Positions 23,168 through 33,715 of a DNA stretch of 64,000 nt are shown piece by piece. How positions within the stretch are numbered: the first letter of the stretch is position 1; each line of letters opens with the position of its first letter. A program made the position numbers and the translations under genes. Source of the DNA: Pinus tabuliformis (taxonomy: Eukaryota; Streptophyta; Pinopsida; Pinales; Pinaceae); assembly GCA_031772625.1 (NCBI GenBank), contig CM062817.1, forward strand, positions 947,234,327 through 947,298,326, in the 5' to 3' direction. The notes under the pieces were generated by a model that did not search any database, had not been told where the DNA came from, and saw only the letters and a program-made list of their open reading frames with translations.

Positions 23168-24520
23168 GTGGCAAAGCATGCAACCACCCAGGCAAAACCC
23201 CATAACAAAAATAACAAGAGGACTCAAGTCCAACCTATCATTCAGAATCGAAATGTAGAAGTACAAACAGACGTCGCACTAGACTGTGATAAGGAAATCC
23301 AAACAAAGGCATTGTCCTCCAGTGAGAAGGAAATTCATACCATAAATACTAGATGTCGTAATTAGGAGATCCAAGTAGATCTCTAGCCTAAAATTACCAT
23401 GTGGGATAATGACCTGAGGATAGTATCTTTGTGAAAATATTTGGCACAAGCCCAACAAATAATAGAGAAACTCATAGAGGAGATTGTTCCTTAAGAAAAA
23501 TACCTGAAGTTTTAACAACAGCTGAAAAACATCAATGCATCAGAAAGCCAGGCCTTTGAAGGATGGAAAAAAGCAGAGGAAAGAGTCAAAAAGGTAACCC
23601 ATAGACTAGACACAATTATAAATCAAATGAATACCTTATGTTCTCTATATATTGATGTTCTAGCATATAGGGCACCTGCCAGAAACTATGCTTTTTTTTA
23701 ATGGAAAGATATTTACAATTGAAAATTAAAGTTATCATGGCAAAAGTGCCTATAGAGGTAAAAACCATTGATGACTTCATAAACTGTTGTAAGCATTACG
23801 GGGTGAAAGTTCAGTGATTTTTATGTGAATTTTGTTTGCACAATCTTGTGTTAGATGGAGAAACAGAACAGAACCCTAACCCTTTTGTGGGTGATGTCCA
23901 ACTTTAGGCATTTGTTTCTTTTGGTGTTAATCAGATAGAGTGGCTTAAAGGCTACAATATCTTTCAAAGATAGGAGAATGGATTAGATATATGGGTGAGG
24001 GGTGAACCTAGAGACCCAGTGCAATTATGGAATAAACATAAGAGCCTAATGAGAACTCAGAGTGTGATCCAAACATTGGGCCCTATTCACACAGCAACCA
24101 TCCGGCAAGGGGTAGAATACTTCTTTACCATCAAATACCTTTCCATAACAGTAGCCAAATTCTGATACCAGACTTCTAATTGAAATATCCAAAATAGAGA
24201 ACCATTCAATTATGAGAATTTTAAGCTAGCTGCTAACCACTTGGGTATCTATGGTGACCTCATTTTGAGAGAAGGACCATCTTGGTTAGGCCGTAGGTTC
24301 TGAATTCCAATCATTTGGTATCCTACACTAGGATATAAAGCCTTATATGAATTGCCTGAAGGTCAGACAGGGCATATTTTTGAATTCTTCGCTAGGAATC
24401 ATGGTTGTAGACCACTGACCAAAAACCCTTCTCTAGCCTATTCCCTAACTGCCTTGCATGTCAATTACAATGTTTTCATGAGGGCATGAAAAAGGGTTAG
24501 CAAGGGGCTGTGTTGAGCAT
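23168..24520 (+). pseudogene. Degenerate coding region after the acidic ORF of element D
   Basis: The first part (23,168-23,680) shows an odd repeat: EVQTD, EIQTK, EIHTI, EIQVD. It then has a heptad-like helix (WKKAEERVKKVTHRLDTIINQM) in one frame with many stops. The second part (23,737-24,520) reads MAKVPIEVKTIDDFINCC and later VRGEPRDPVQLWNKHKSLMR, TIRQGVEYFFTIKYLSI and WYPTLGYKALYELPEGQTGHIF across several stops. It looks like a decayed globular domain continuing the accessory protein. I recognise no family. GTATGT near 24,528 could be a splice donor into the next short ORF. Confidence 0.45.
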
Positions 24521-24663
24521 TAGAAAAGGTATGTAATTGCCACATTATCTTTTCCTTTAATTCATAACTTATTTACATTACGAAATGGGCATCTGGTGAA
24601 AGATTATGATAAAGTTTAGAAGATTTGTGAGTAACATAAAATGACTAATTATTACCTTTTGCT

Positions 24664-24837
24664 ATGCAAAAAAGGAAGAAATTTGAAGTTCGCCATTCCA
24701 AAGGAAAAGACAAGATGAAATCAACTGCTATCCCTTGGACAAGGAACCGCATCCAAACGAGGCAATCTAGATCGGAGCGCATAGGCCAGGAAAAGGAAGA
24801 GGAAATACCAAATCAGCGCAAAAGGACAAGGAGATAA
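24664..24837 (+). CDS. Small Lys/Arg-rich ORF before the 3' LTR-like block
   Basis: 57 codons begin MQKRKKFEVRHSKGKDKMKS and end QRKRTRR, about one third Lys/Arg. Its position, 14 bp before a candidate LTR start and after a possible intron (GTATGT near 24,528), suggests it is the basic C-terminal tail or last exon of the accessory ORF. The upstream TATGCAA would be a mutated acceptor. It could also be chance. Confidence 0.35.
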   Translation: MQKRKKFEVRHSKGKDKMKSTAIPWTRNRIQTRQSRSERIGQEKEEEIPNQRKRTRR

Positions 24838-24935
24838 CTGAAATAAAACGATGTGGAAAATCCCTCAAGATCCTTTGATCCTGAGGGATCGCTACCTTAA
24901 AGAATATCTGTATCTTTGGTATTCCTGCCTGGCTG

Positions 24936-24947
24936 CTATAAAAAGGG
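24936..24947 (+). promoter_or_regulatory. TATA box of the D-side LTR
   Basis: CTATAAAAAGGG is a near-consensus plant TATA box about 85 bp after the candidate LTR start, preceded by GATCC-TTTGATCC-TGAGGGATC inverted motifs (24,869-24,890). Confidence 0.6.
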
Positions 24948-25379
24948 ACAGCATTGCTATCCAAAGGGGTAGATTATTGTTGTTTTATGAAATTCACTGC
25001 TGTAACTTAAACTTTGATCATCGACTCTCTTTAAAAAGCGATTACTGTAACTATGTTTTATGATTAATACATAAACTCTGTTTTTGTTCCATCTTTGATT
25101 CTAGAGTAATTACAGCAGTGCATCCATGGAGGCTAAGGGCCCAGCCCTGGTGGATCGCTTTCTTCCCATACCATTATTTTCCAGTTCCGAGTTGTGTGTG
25201 GTTTGGTTTCTTTTACTTGCTTCATTTAGTAATCTGTTGTTCATTATCATTTCATGTATTGGCTCTGTTATATTTCATTCATATATGAATAGTAAGTTTA
25301 TCTTCTACAACTGGAATGTTATGCTGCTCATTCTGAATTTATATCACATTGTCGTTCCTTCACATATTGATATTATTGT

Positions 25380-25865
25380 ATAACATTGTTGTTGCTTATA
25401 GATTACCATTACTGTTCATTTACAGAGCAACATTGTTGTGTGTTTATCGATCGATACCATTGTCTATTTAGCTACAGTTTATGACTAAGAGTGATTACTG
25501 TTCACTGGGATTGTTGTTCCATGGTAACTGCAATTGTTGTTTCTCCATAACCATGATTAATACTTGTTATGCCGAAACCCAGATTACTACTTCCCTCAGT
25601 ATAGATGTGTTGTGTGTAACATTCGATTTAGTTTGTTGTGTGTTTACATTTGATTCGGGTTGTTGTTCAATATTTCATAACTCACTTTAGTTTGTTGTTC
25701 CATTTTCGGTTTGTTGTTCAAATCATTTCTGAGGTAAAGATTGTTGCTTAATTCCTGTAGATTACAACTACTGCTTCCTATAGGTTAAAGCTTTGCTATT
25801 CAATCTTTTTAAATAGATTAGTTGTTGTTCCCTTTCCTGTCATTTGAATTATCATTTCAAGTAAT
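25380..25865. repeat. TTGTTGTTC-rich segment of the LTR
   Basis: The words TTGTTGTTC, TTGTTGTT or TTGTTGTGT recur irregularly about every 30-50 bp (for example near 25,503, 25,658, 25,690, 25,707 and 25,826). This is interspersed degenerate repetition, not a regular array. No coding capacity. Confidence 0.5.
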
Positions 25866-26255
25866 TGTTTTGGTGTGAACAGAATGATCTGAAACTATAG
25901 TGAACATTGACTATTGTTGTCTGGTTCCTAGATTGATGATCTTTTACTTGATTTCTTTTCAATTACATCAATTTACAAAGGGAAGAGTTATCATTACTAC
26001 ACCCTTGACTGATGAAGTGTTGTAGTTTCTTAAATGAATGATTTAGTTACAATCATTTCAAGTTCTTGCGATTACATTTGGAGCTTGTTTCTAGCCGTTA
26101 TTTACTTTTGCAAAAGCACTATACTACTAGCATTACTCTTGACAAATGATCGCCTCAAATTCAGTACACTCTTTGAGATAACAAATCATACCTGGATTGA
26201 TAATTAATGTAGGGTAGTTAGAGGTGAAAAAAACCCTTTTTACTACTCAACACCA

Positions 26256-26810
26256 GACATAGGGGAGGCTCTCATTCCATGTGCATCGATTCTTTGAGTT
26301 GTACATATGCAGAATGTGTATGATCATCCTGTTGATGACCTCTTTCTGGCCATTAGTTTGGGGATGGAAAGTCGTGGACATAGTGAGCTTGGTATCTAGC
26401 ATCGACCAGACACTAGATCACAATGTACTGAGGAACTTGTTGTCCTAATCTAAGATGATAGAATATGGGATCCCAAAGTGTACCTACACTCATTCAACGA
26501 AGATTTTAGCATTGAATTTTGCTATGATGTTGTTCTTGTAGGCGACCATAATGGCCATCTTCGAGAATCTATCGACGACCACAAAAACACAATAGTTGCC
26601 ATGCTTAGTAGAAGGAAGCCCCGACATGTAATCCATGGAGATGGATTCCCCATGTCGACTAGGAGTAGGAAACAGAGTATAGAAGCCTTCCTTCCTGATG
26701 GTTGGTTTGGCAGTGATGCAGGCAGTGCAGGATTTGATGTACTTCATGACATTTTGTCAAAGATTTGTCCAATAGAAATAATTCTATAGTAATTCCACCA
26801 TTTTATCGAC
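26256..26810 (-). pseudogene. Integrase fragment of C1
   Basis: The zinc-binding tail and core are visible as SCTACITAKPTIRKEG, then SISMDYMSGLPSTKHGN with catalytic Asp 1 and VVVDRFSKMAIMV. In another frame further down are FGIP..ILD and HPQTNGQKEVINRMI carrying the catalytic Glu. The copy ends at WNESLPY, so the C-terminal domain is missing. Frameshift near 26,490 and a stop next to Asp 2. Confidence 0.8.
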
Positions 26811-27207
26811 TCTGATATGCCTAGCCACCTAAATATAGTGTGGCTACCAAATTATCTTGGCATGCTTGATTGAAGGAACACAAAGGTCTCTAAAGTGGCA
26901 TAATAGGGCATCCTGGAGGTGAAAATATGGAACTTGCTAACCCTCCAAGAGCATTTGGTATGTGTGGCCGAATTCTTGGTCATCTTTGTAGAGAAGTGGC
27001 CAATCACAAGTCACATGCGTACAAGAGTTGAGAAATGTGGTTAAGGCAATGATCAGTGGTCAGTTGAGCCAGTTTGCAGTATTATTGGTGTTTCCCTTAT
27101 TGTACTTGATATTCAAATGGAATTGTTGTGGGTATGTGGACCACTACTAATGGTGATCATTCTACAACTTCGCTTGCATCTTTAGGAATTGTAGGGGTGG
27201 TTGGTCT
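26811..27207 (-). other. Decayed RNase H-integrase linker of C1
   Basis: The region aligns by position with the linker and integrase zinc domain of C2 and C3 but has no open segment of note. No independent feature is seen in it. Confidence 0.5.
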
Positions 27208-28210
27208 CTATCGATGATTGTTTCCTTTCCCCAAAATGTAATGCTTCCAATGTTGGAAGGCCTTAACAATGGAATACAACTCTTTGTAATAAGTGGGAGA
27301 CTTCTCGACTATGTATAAAAGTGTCTCACTGTGATATGCCATTGGATTCCCTTGTTGAGTAAGTATTTCCCCAATAAGATAGTCAGAGGCATCTGTCTCG
27401 ATCTCAAATGGTTGTTGCAAGTCTGGTAATGTGAGCACTGGTGTAGAGAAGAGGTGATGTTTCAACTCTGCAAATGCCTTCTGTTCAGATTCATAGTAAA
27501 ATAATTTTTCTTTCACACCTCCATTGTTGACTTGACTCAAGGGCCAAGTGATATGAGAGAACCACAATATGAACCTGCGGTCGAAATTGGAAAGACCGAG
27601 AAAGCTAAAGAGCTCTGTGAAAGTGGTGGGTGTTGTCCATTACTGAATGACTTGGTTCTTGGATGGATCCACTTTCACCCCCCTTTCATCAATAATGTAT
27701 CCCAGAGATTGAACTTGGATCATGCCAAAACTGCATTTCTCTAAATTGGCACACAATTTGTGTTGCCGCAGTGTTTGGAGAACCTGTTGGATGTTGTGGA
27801 GGTGCTCTTCCCAAATTTGGCTGAAGATCAGGATGTCATCCAAGTATACCACTACAAATGAGTTGGTGAATGGCTAAAAAATTTCATCCATCAACCTCAT
27901 GAAGGTTGCAGAAGGATTCGTCAACCCAGAAATCATAACACACCATTTGAAAAGGCCCTCCTTGCCTTTCAAGGTTGTCTTCCACACATCCGAGGGTTCG
28001 ATTGGTACCTGGTGATATCTAGACTTCAAGTTGATCTTGCTGAAATGGTTTTCCCCTTGAGCTGGTCCAAAAGATCATCAATCTTTGGGATCAAGTACAT
28101 ATTTTGGACAATGATCTTGTTGAGCACTCGATAGTCAATACATGTCTCCAAATCCCATCCTTCTTCTGTACCAACAGGATCAGGCTCACACTAGGCGATG
28201 AAATAGGCTA
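27208..28210 (-). pseudogene. RT-RNase H of C1
   Basis: On the - strand RT starts with LVQKKDG near 28,175 and DYRVLNKI after a frameshift. The catalytic motif reads VVYLDDILIFSQIWEEHL with YLDD intact (27,835-27,846). RNase H retains IETDASDYLIG with its first Asp, and HWKHYILGK (27,208-27,567). The linker of the GGVKEKLFYYESEQKAFAELK type is well preserved. Several stops and frame changes separate the blocks. Confidence 0.85.
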
Positions 28211-28499
28211 GATGTGACCTTTCAATGACACCTCTTGAATTTGCCTCTTCATTTCATTGTTCCCAAGAATGAAGCTTTGATAGATGGGTCCATTGGGAAA
28301 CAATGAAACTAGGGTTATATTGATGGAATGCTTGACCTAACAATGCAGAGGCACCCCTACGGAGGAGGTGAAAATGTCCTCGTACTTCTCCGTGACATTG
28401 TCCATATATTGTTGTTGTGTAGAGGGTTCCTCTCTGAAGGTCATGGTCACCTCTGAAGGTCATGGTCAACGTCTTCTTCTTTCCCTGTTGGAATATCAT
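28211..28499 (-). other. Protease-RT linker of C1
   Basis: An 82-codon open stretch (28,254-28,499) occupies the linker position. It corresponds to the block in C3 ending in a charged tail before RT. A 20 bp local duplication of CTCTGAAGGTCATGGTCA occurs at 28,431-28,468. Confidence 0.5.
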
Positions 28500-28910
28500 T
28501 AGGAAAACAAATTTCCCAGTTTTGGAAATGAACTTGTGTCATTGTTTTTTAGTAACCAAAGAGATGGCAGTAGGTAGTGCTCCCTCTGGTATCCTGTGAA
28601 ACTTATTTTCCATTGTAAAAATAACAATGCGGGGCCTTGAATCATACACAACATGTCGCTTCCACAAGTATGGTTGGCCTAATAATACATCATAAACATC
28701 AAGGAGAGCAATGTCACATAATACCTCATCCATGGAAGGCTTGATTCTATATGGAAGATGACATTTCTAGCTCATGCGAAGATCCCATCCTTGGTGAGGT
28801 CACCCAATGTTGTATGGTTGTGTGTGTGTTTTGGTTGGTAAGCCCAACCTATTCACGACCTCTACTGAAATGAGATTATTTTGGCTCCGACTATTAACAG
28901 TGAACTATAA
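28500..28910 (-). pseudogene. Protease C-terminal region of C1
   Basis: FMDEVLCDIALLDVYDVLLGQPYLWKRHVVYDSRPR marks the protease C-terminal strands and flap-distal loop (LLGQPYLW is the equivalent of the LLGRPWL block); written here as separate blocks around 28,660-28,735. The N-terminal active-site segment (28,740-28,910) is too decayed to read the catalytic Asp. Confidence 0.7.
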
Positions 28911-28929
28911 CGAGGAACAATTTACCAAC

Positions 28930-30150
28930 ATTTAGGAGTTGAAGAGGTGCTTCTCCTCCTTTAGATCTTCCAGTCCCTCCTTCTGGATCTTTGTGGCGGC
29001 AATGTTGGCGTTGGGCTCCGCATCAATAATCTGCTTCCCTTTTTCATTCCCCTTATTGGGTTCTGACTTATAGTCAGAACATGAAACTAATTCCAAAGCC
29101 TTCAGATCAGCCACTAGTGACTGCTTGGACCGAAACTCACTTGCGTTGTGAGTAGAGAACTTATGGAACTCACACCACTTTCCCGTGTCCTTCTTCAGCT
29201 TCGTGATGTTATTCTTTGATTGTGGCTTTGGCAGGTTGTCCTAGGCTACATCACCTTGGCTTTGTCCTTTATTCTATGCTTTGGGGGAAGCTTTCCATTG
29301 CTTCGGATTCGCAGATCCAAAGTCTCCCTTATTATATTTAAACTTATGCTCGATCTTGATAGCGTATCAATATGCCACACTGACAGAGGAGATGTCCAAG
29401 AACTTCATCTCATCCTAGATGTACCTCTACAGATAGCCATGGTACTTGAGTACAAAATTTTTGTTAGAATCCTTAATACCTAACTTTGTGCAAAGGGTAT
29501 AAAAGAAATTGGTAAATTGCAGCACATCTTGGTCCCTTCCCTACCGCAATGTGGTCCACTTTATGTATTTATCCCCATAGCTCTCGACAGGGTATTACTA
29601 CTCATTGATGGCATCTTGGAATGAATTCCAAGTGGGTGTGGCTAAAAAGAGTGAGGTCGCACTTTCATCCTTCTACTCACAGTAGATTTCCCACTAGTCC
29701 TTGATGTGGGGGGCAGATTTGAGAAGAGAAAATGTAATATTTTCCCCGTTGGAAAAATCATGAAAAGAAAAATATCCTTCTAGCAGATTTAACCATTTAT
29801 CTATATAATCTGCATCTATTTGTCCCACACATGTGCGAATGTCAAAGTTTAGTTGTACCTTAAAAGAAGTGGAGCCTCAAAAGTGGTTGTTGGATGTGGA
29901 TGTGTCATCGGTAGGCAACCGTTGAAGGATTTGGGAAAGGTCATCCATCATCATGTTCCTATGTTTCTCAAGGGCCTCCTCGAGCAATATTTTGATAGGA
30001 TATCCTGCTCCCTCATCATTCTTTTCTTCCTCCATGGGCAGTCAACAGGTTTTGTGAGGCTGATCTTGAAAATTTTCAACCAGATCAAACCCTAACTCCT
30101 TATATCCTGACCTCGTTGGGGACATGCAAAGAGAAATAGAGAAAGTGGAG
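28930..30150 (-). pseudogene. gag of C1
   Basis: The C-terminal part (28,932-29,220) shows a variant zinc knuckle: W-C-E-F-H-x4-H, whose last Cys is replaced by Phe, followed by RSKQSLVADLKALELV. The capsid-like N-terminal part (29,640-29,960) aligns with the C2 gag (QVNFDISAFDGQIDADTIDKW) but is broken by many stops. The start is near 30,100, close to the primer site. Confidence 0.65.
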
Positions 30151-30153
30151 ACT

Positions 30154-30165
30154 GCTGTCATACCA
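30154..30165 (-). other. Primer-binding site of C1 (mutated initiator-Met type)
   Basis: On the - strand TGGTATGACAGC follows the LTR end after one base. The usual plant initiator-Met tRNA complement is TGGTATCAGAGC. The C2 copy at 59,740-59,750 reads TGGTATCAGAG, confirming the type. Confidence 0.8.
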
Positions 30166-30166
30166 A

Positions 30167-30804
30167 TGATTTGAATTTCAATGGAAATGCAACAAACTCG
30201 AGATACAACAATAAATATAGAGATGTAGAAAAAGTAACACTTCATTCCATTAATATAAAATACTGAAATATGCTTACAAACATAATGGAGGTAGGACTAG
30301 CTCGAGTGATGGTAGGTTATCCCTGAGAAGAGATGTAGCAGCTACATGCTTCTAAACTATTTTACAATGAGGATCAAAGGCCTATTTATTATTAAGAAAC
30401 AATGGAAAACCCTAAACATCCAAAAACCTAACCATAGGAGATGAAGCGCTAAACTATGGGCCTCGTTTGGGTAAATTGGTACATCAACTTCTCACGTTTG
30501 TAACTTTGGCATATGATCTCTGTTTGAAAGATCTATCAGCTCTGTTTGCTATGCACAATACCTTGTTAGAAATATATATCCTAGGACTACAAATTTTGAA
30601 TGGCCAACATGGGTGTTATACCCATGTTGGCCCCTAGTTTCCCAAGCGTTGTTTAGGGCCTCAAAATAGCTTTGGAAGTTCAAGACCTAAAAACAAAAAA
30701 AAATACTAAATTGTGCTACAAATAAAAAAACTGGAAAACTAAAAGAAACAATGATGGCGGTCCAAGTGGCATAGGTGGGTCGCCACCAATATCCACCTGG
30801 ATCA
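30167..30804 (-). mobile_element. LTR shared by C1 (5') and C2 (3')
   Basis: 638 bp with 5' TGAT...ATCA 3' ends. On the - strand it is preceded by a polypurine tract (AAGGGGGGAGGAA, + 30,805-30,818) and followed by a primer site, so it acts as 3' LTR of one copy and 5' LTR of the next. It aligns with 59,752-60,370 with visible substitutions and indels. A TATA-like TAATAAATAGG lies near 30,382-30,393 (- strand). Confidence 0.9.
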
Positions 30805-31532
30805 TTCCTCCCCCCTTGGGAGGCAATGGTCCCATTGCGTTGATTTCTTCCATGAGAAGAGGAAACTTTCGCTGAACTTGGTCCCTGGTGAGCCACTTTC
30901 CCTCACGAAGGAGTTGGCATGCTTTGACAACTCGATATAGTTGGATCCTTTGTTGGCAGGTGTTCTTGATTTGCATGTACAAGAACTGATCAATTGTTCT
31001 TGTTCCATGTAGTCTGGATTTAACTCTATAGGCGTGATTTTCTTTGCAATGTCTGGCAATGGTGGGAAGTATGGTTGAAGATGGTCCACATTGAACACTG
31101 GGTGCAAGCTAATGAATGAGGGAATGCTAAGCTCAAATGCATTTTTTCCCACATCCTTGGGAATGGTGTAAGGATCATATCAGAGTGGTTTGAGTTTCTG
31201 ATAGGCTCTGGTAAAGCATTCCTTTTGCAAATGCAACCAGACTTTGTCGCCCACCGGAAAATTGTGTGGCACCTAATGTTGATCATGTTGATGCTTATAC
31301 TTGGCATTTAATTTCTCTATAATTTCATTGACCTACTGGCGGATGTATTAGATGTTCTTAATGAAGTTGTTTTCTTTATCGTCTTCAAACTAGAAATGAG
31401 CTGAATATATCTTAGTAGCTACAAATGGTATGGCTACATCAATGGGACATAGTGGTTGGATTCCCAAGCCCACTTGAAAAGGGTGATCGCTAGTCGAGTT
31501 GTGGAGAGCTCGGTTATAGCTATTATGGACAT
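30805..31532 (-). pseudogene. Integrase C-terminal domain and 3' end of C2
   Basis: Read on the - strand from 31,532 downward. After frameshifts the C-terminal domain ends with AFELSIPSFISLHPVFNVDHLQPYFPPLPD and a tail KWLTRDQVQRKFP, with no chromodomain. The reading frame runs to the polypurine tract and stops in the first bases of the LTR. This piece belongs with 55,872 onward and was separated by the insertion of element A. Confidence 0.8.
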
Positions 31533-31537
31533 AGGGG
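31533..31537. repeat. Target-site duplication AGGGG of element A (partner 55,867-55,871)
   Basis: AGGGG precedes TGTTATC at 31,538 and follows TATAACA at 55,866. The uninterrupted site is seen in C3 (GGACATAGGGGAGGC, 61,049-61,063), which confirms a 5 bp duplication. Confidence 0.95.
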
Positions 31538-32574
31538 TGTTATCGGGAAAACTAGTGTCTATGTAGAACTGCTAGTCCCACTAAGGGTGATAGCTACCTT
31601 AGAAACAAACACACTAAAACTACATTCATTTTCCTTTATGAGAAATAGATGAGAGAAGAATAAAGGAGACCAACCTCAGTCTTGCGCTTGGTTCCTTTCT
31701 TGCTTCCTCTCCCTTCTGATAGTCCTTTGTTACTTGCTTCCTTGTATACCCAGCTTCAAAGAGCACCTGTAGAATCAAAGCAACATAACACTATACGAGA
31801 ACATAGATCTATTATCATAAACAATATAGGGCCAGATGTGTATTAACCACACAAATGCATACAACATTAATCACACAAGAATGTGGAGGAGAACTTGAAT
31901 AACTTTATTAATAATCAAGACAGAGCAAGAGGATTACAACCAATTGTTCTAACCCAGCATCATCCTCTCAGCAAGAAGCCCTTCTTCACCTCATGAAAAG
32001 CTTAGATCACCCAACACTATGATGTAGCACCAAGAAACCAACAACACTTCCTTACAAGATACAAAATTCCAGCCTCTGGATCTCTGGGATGAAGGATCCA
32101 TATATAGATGTTTGCAAGGGGGGTGAGTTAGCTTTTGAGATTTGATTAGTATCCTCTCTCTAATAGTTCTTGAATCCACTTGGAGATTGATGATCTCTTA
32201 CTCATCCCTGGGCGAATGCAGAGAGGCAAGTGTCACAGGAGAAGTTTCTAGAAGATTCTTTGCTTCTCCACCTTGGAGTTTGACCTTTCCATTTGTCCAC
32301 TCTCACCCATCGCACCCCATAGAAGGGCTTTTCAACATGCATCACACCTACTGTGTGTACTTAGGTGGGATGCAACGCATTTTGACCATGGAGCAGGTGA
32401 AATGATCTAGTTTTGACCAATTCTGAGTAGTTTTTCATGGAGAACTTCTGGGAGAAGATGTAATCAGTTGACCTTGTTCTTTTAGGGGTCGGAACAACAC
32501 TTTTAGGGACTTAAGAGCCCTTGGTTTATGGACATTTATGATTGGGGTTGCAGTGCCCAAAAATGTCTATAACA
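31538..32574 (-). mobile_element. 3' LTR of element A
   Basis: TGTTATCGGG to TATAACA, 1,037 bp, matching 54,829-55,866. On the - strand a TATA box CTATATATGG lies at about 32,099-32,108. The last 114 bp are also present, identical, at 40,621-40,734. Confidence 0.95.
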
Positions 32575-32665
32575 GTTGCCCCCTAAAGCATGAGGTCATT
32601 AATTTGTTGATGTCGGGTGAAATGCTTTATCATGAGGGTCTGAAGTTCTTTCAAGTTGGAAGGAG
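32461..32665. repeat. 205 bp perfect direct repeat flanking element B (partner 40,621-40,825)
   Basis: 32,461-32,665 and 40,621-40,825 are identical base for base: 114 bp of A's LTR end plus 91 bp of A's internal region, both ending GGAAGGAG. One copy abuts the left LTR of B, the other its right LTR. Normal LTR-element insertion duplicates about 5 bp. Confidence 0.97.
32575..32592 (-). other. Polypurine tract of element A
   Basis: On the - strand GCTTTAGGGGGCAAC lies directly before the TG of the 3' LTR. The same tract is repeated at 40,735-40,752 by the 205 bp duplication. Confidence 0.85.
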
Positions 32666-33715
32666 TGTCATGCGGAAAGAGTCGATAGTGCGGACACAAC
32701 CGACCTCCCTAGAAGCAAAGGCTTTCTAGTGACAAAAAAGACAAATAAACACTACCTTTCTCTAAACATGCATCGAGAATACAAGTAATCAGGGGATTTT
32801 AACATACCTTTAGTCCAACGCTTTGTAGTAGTCCATCCTCGCCGATCCGGATGAGCTCCTCCTTCTCTTCGAAACCTGCATTCACTAACAAGCCAACATA
32901 TTAAATAGCACCTGATAAACTCATAAAACAATACATATCCATTATACAGACCAAGGAGTATATGAAACAAATCATGAATAACAATCTGTTGAGAAAAATG
33001 AGTTCATTTGTATTAAGAGGAAACAAAAGAAACCATTACAACCTGAGCCTTGGTGTTGTACAGGTCCCTCCTAGGGTCGAGCAAGAGCTTTCCTTTACTT
33101 TGATCAGCTCACCCACTCTCAAATAAGGCTAGGAAAGGATGGGAATCTCTCCTCTCAAGCTTTACAAGGGAGTCCTAATTCCAGCAGCATCTACCCTTAG
33201 GAATGTTCAACTTTCAACCTCTCCTCCCTCTAGCCCAATGCCTGTATTTATAGTGCTCTAGAGGAAGTTATTCAGGTCCACCATCAATGGGATAACCCCC
33301 TCTTTGGATGGGATAGCTCCCCTCTTGATGGGATAAGTTCCTCTTTGATAGGGATACATGAACCATCTGGAGGCGCTCCATACACGTCAAACAAGCTTCT
33401 AGAATGCTCTAGAAATGACTACAAGTAACTTTTTTGGAGTGAAACTTGCGCCTTTTGACCTTTACAGGAGTACGCACCCATTGCTTTACAGACAGAGCGT
33501 ACAAGTACGCAGGTATTGTGAACTTGGGTTGCGTACACGCAGGTAAGGCTGAGAGAAACTGCGTACCCAGAGATAAATGAATTTAAATGACTTTCTCTCT
33601 TTCTTGGAGTTTGACATGGAGAGCAGAGGTATGAGGCTTGCCAATGAGGATAGTATGACAGTTGATGGAGCCATACTAACTGCAAATAGTCATGGTGACA
33701 AATTTTATTGTAACA
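32666..33715 (-). mobile_element. 3' LTR of element B
   Basis: 1,050 bp, TGTCATGCGG to TTGTAACA, preceded on the - strand by a polypurine tract (+ 33,716-33,731). TATA-like ACTATAAATACAGG (- strand) at 33,242-33,256 is conserved in the other copy at 40,152-40,166. Confidence 0.95.

Larger units (their letters stand above)
15621..24851 (+). mobile_element. Element D: Tat-like Ty3/gypsy element with aRH upstream of RT
   Basis: The order is primer site, gag, protease, archaeal-type RNase H (aRH), RT, degenerate gypsy RNase H (gRH), integrase, then an extra ORF region and an LTR. All lie on the + strand. Most frames need only a few corrections, so the copy is moderately old. Two features are unlike the other elements here: aRH sits between protease and RT, and 2.6 kb of acidic and coiled-coil coding remnants follow integrase. 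Flanking LTRs do not match, so the element may be a recombinant or its true partner LTR lies elsewhere. Confidence 0.8.
24852..26255 (+). mobile_element. LTR-like block at the right end of element D
   Basis: It begins TGTGGAAAATCCC after a purine-rich stretch and ends CACCA at the exact point where element C1 sequence starts (GACATAGGGGAGGC, 26,256). A good TATA box is at 24,936. Downstream it is T-rich and noncoding, with frequent TTGTTGTTC words, like an R-U5 region. TG...CA ends and a junction with another element support an LTR, but the other LTR copy and the target duplication (GACAT expected) are not in the window. Confidence 0.6.
26256..30166 (-). mobile_element. Element C1: truncated Ty3/gypsy copy
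   Basis: On the - strand the order is LTR, primer site, gag, zinc knuckle, protease, RT, RNase H, integrase. The copy stops inside integrase at 26,256, where the D-side LTR begins. It is homologous to C2 and C3 in the right half and shares its 5' LTR (30,167-30,804) with C2 as that copy's 3' LTR. Frames are broken throughout. Integrase lacks a chromodomain in the part visible in C2 and C3; clade within Ty3/gypsy is uncertain. Confidence 0.85.

Noticed and set aside
22239-24520. Envelope-like gene after integrase in D
   Set aside because: No signal peptide, no membrane segment and no cleavage-site pattern; composition is acidic and coiled-coil.
32142-32405. + strand ORF in the A LTR, also at 55,434-55,697
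   Set aside because: LTR sequence on the strand opposite to the element; no recognisable domain.
33419-33685. - strand ORFs inside the B LTRs, duplicated at 40,329-40,595
   Set aside because: They are duplicated only because the LTR is. Two overlapping frames are open and neither looks like a protein.
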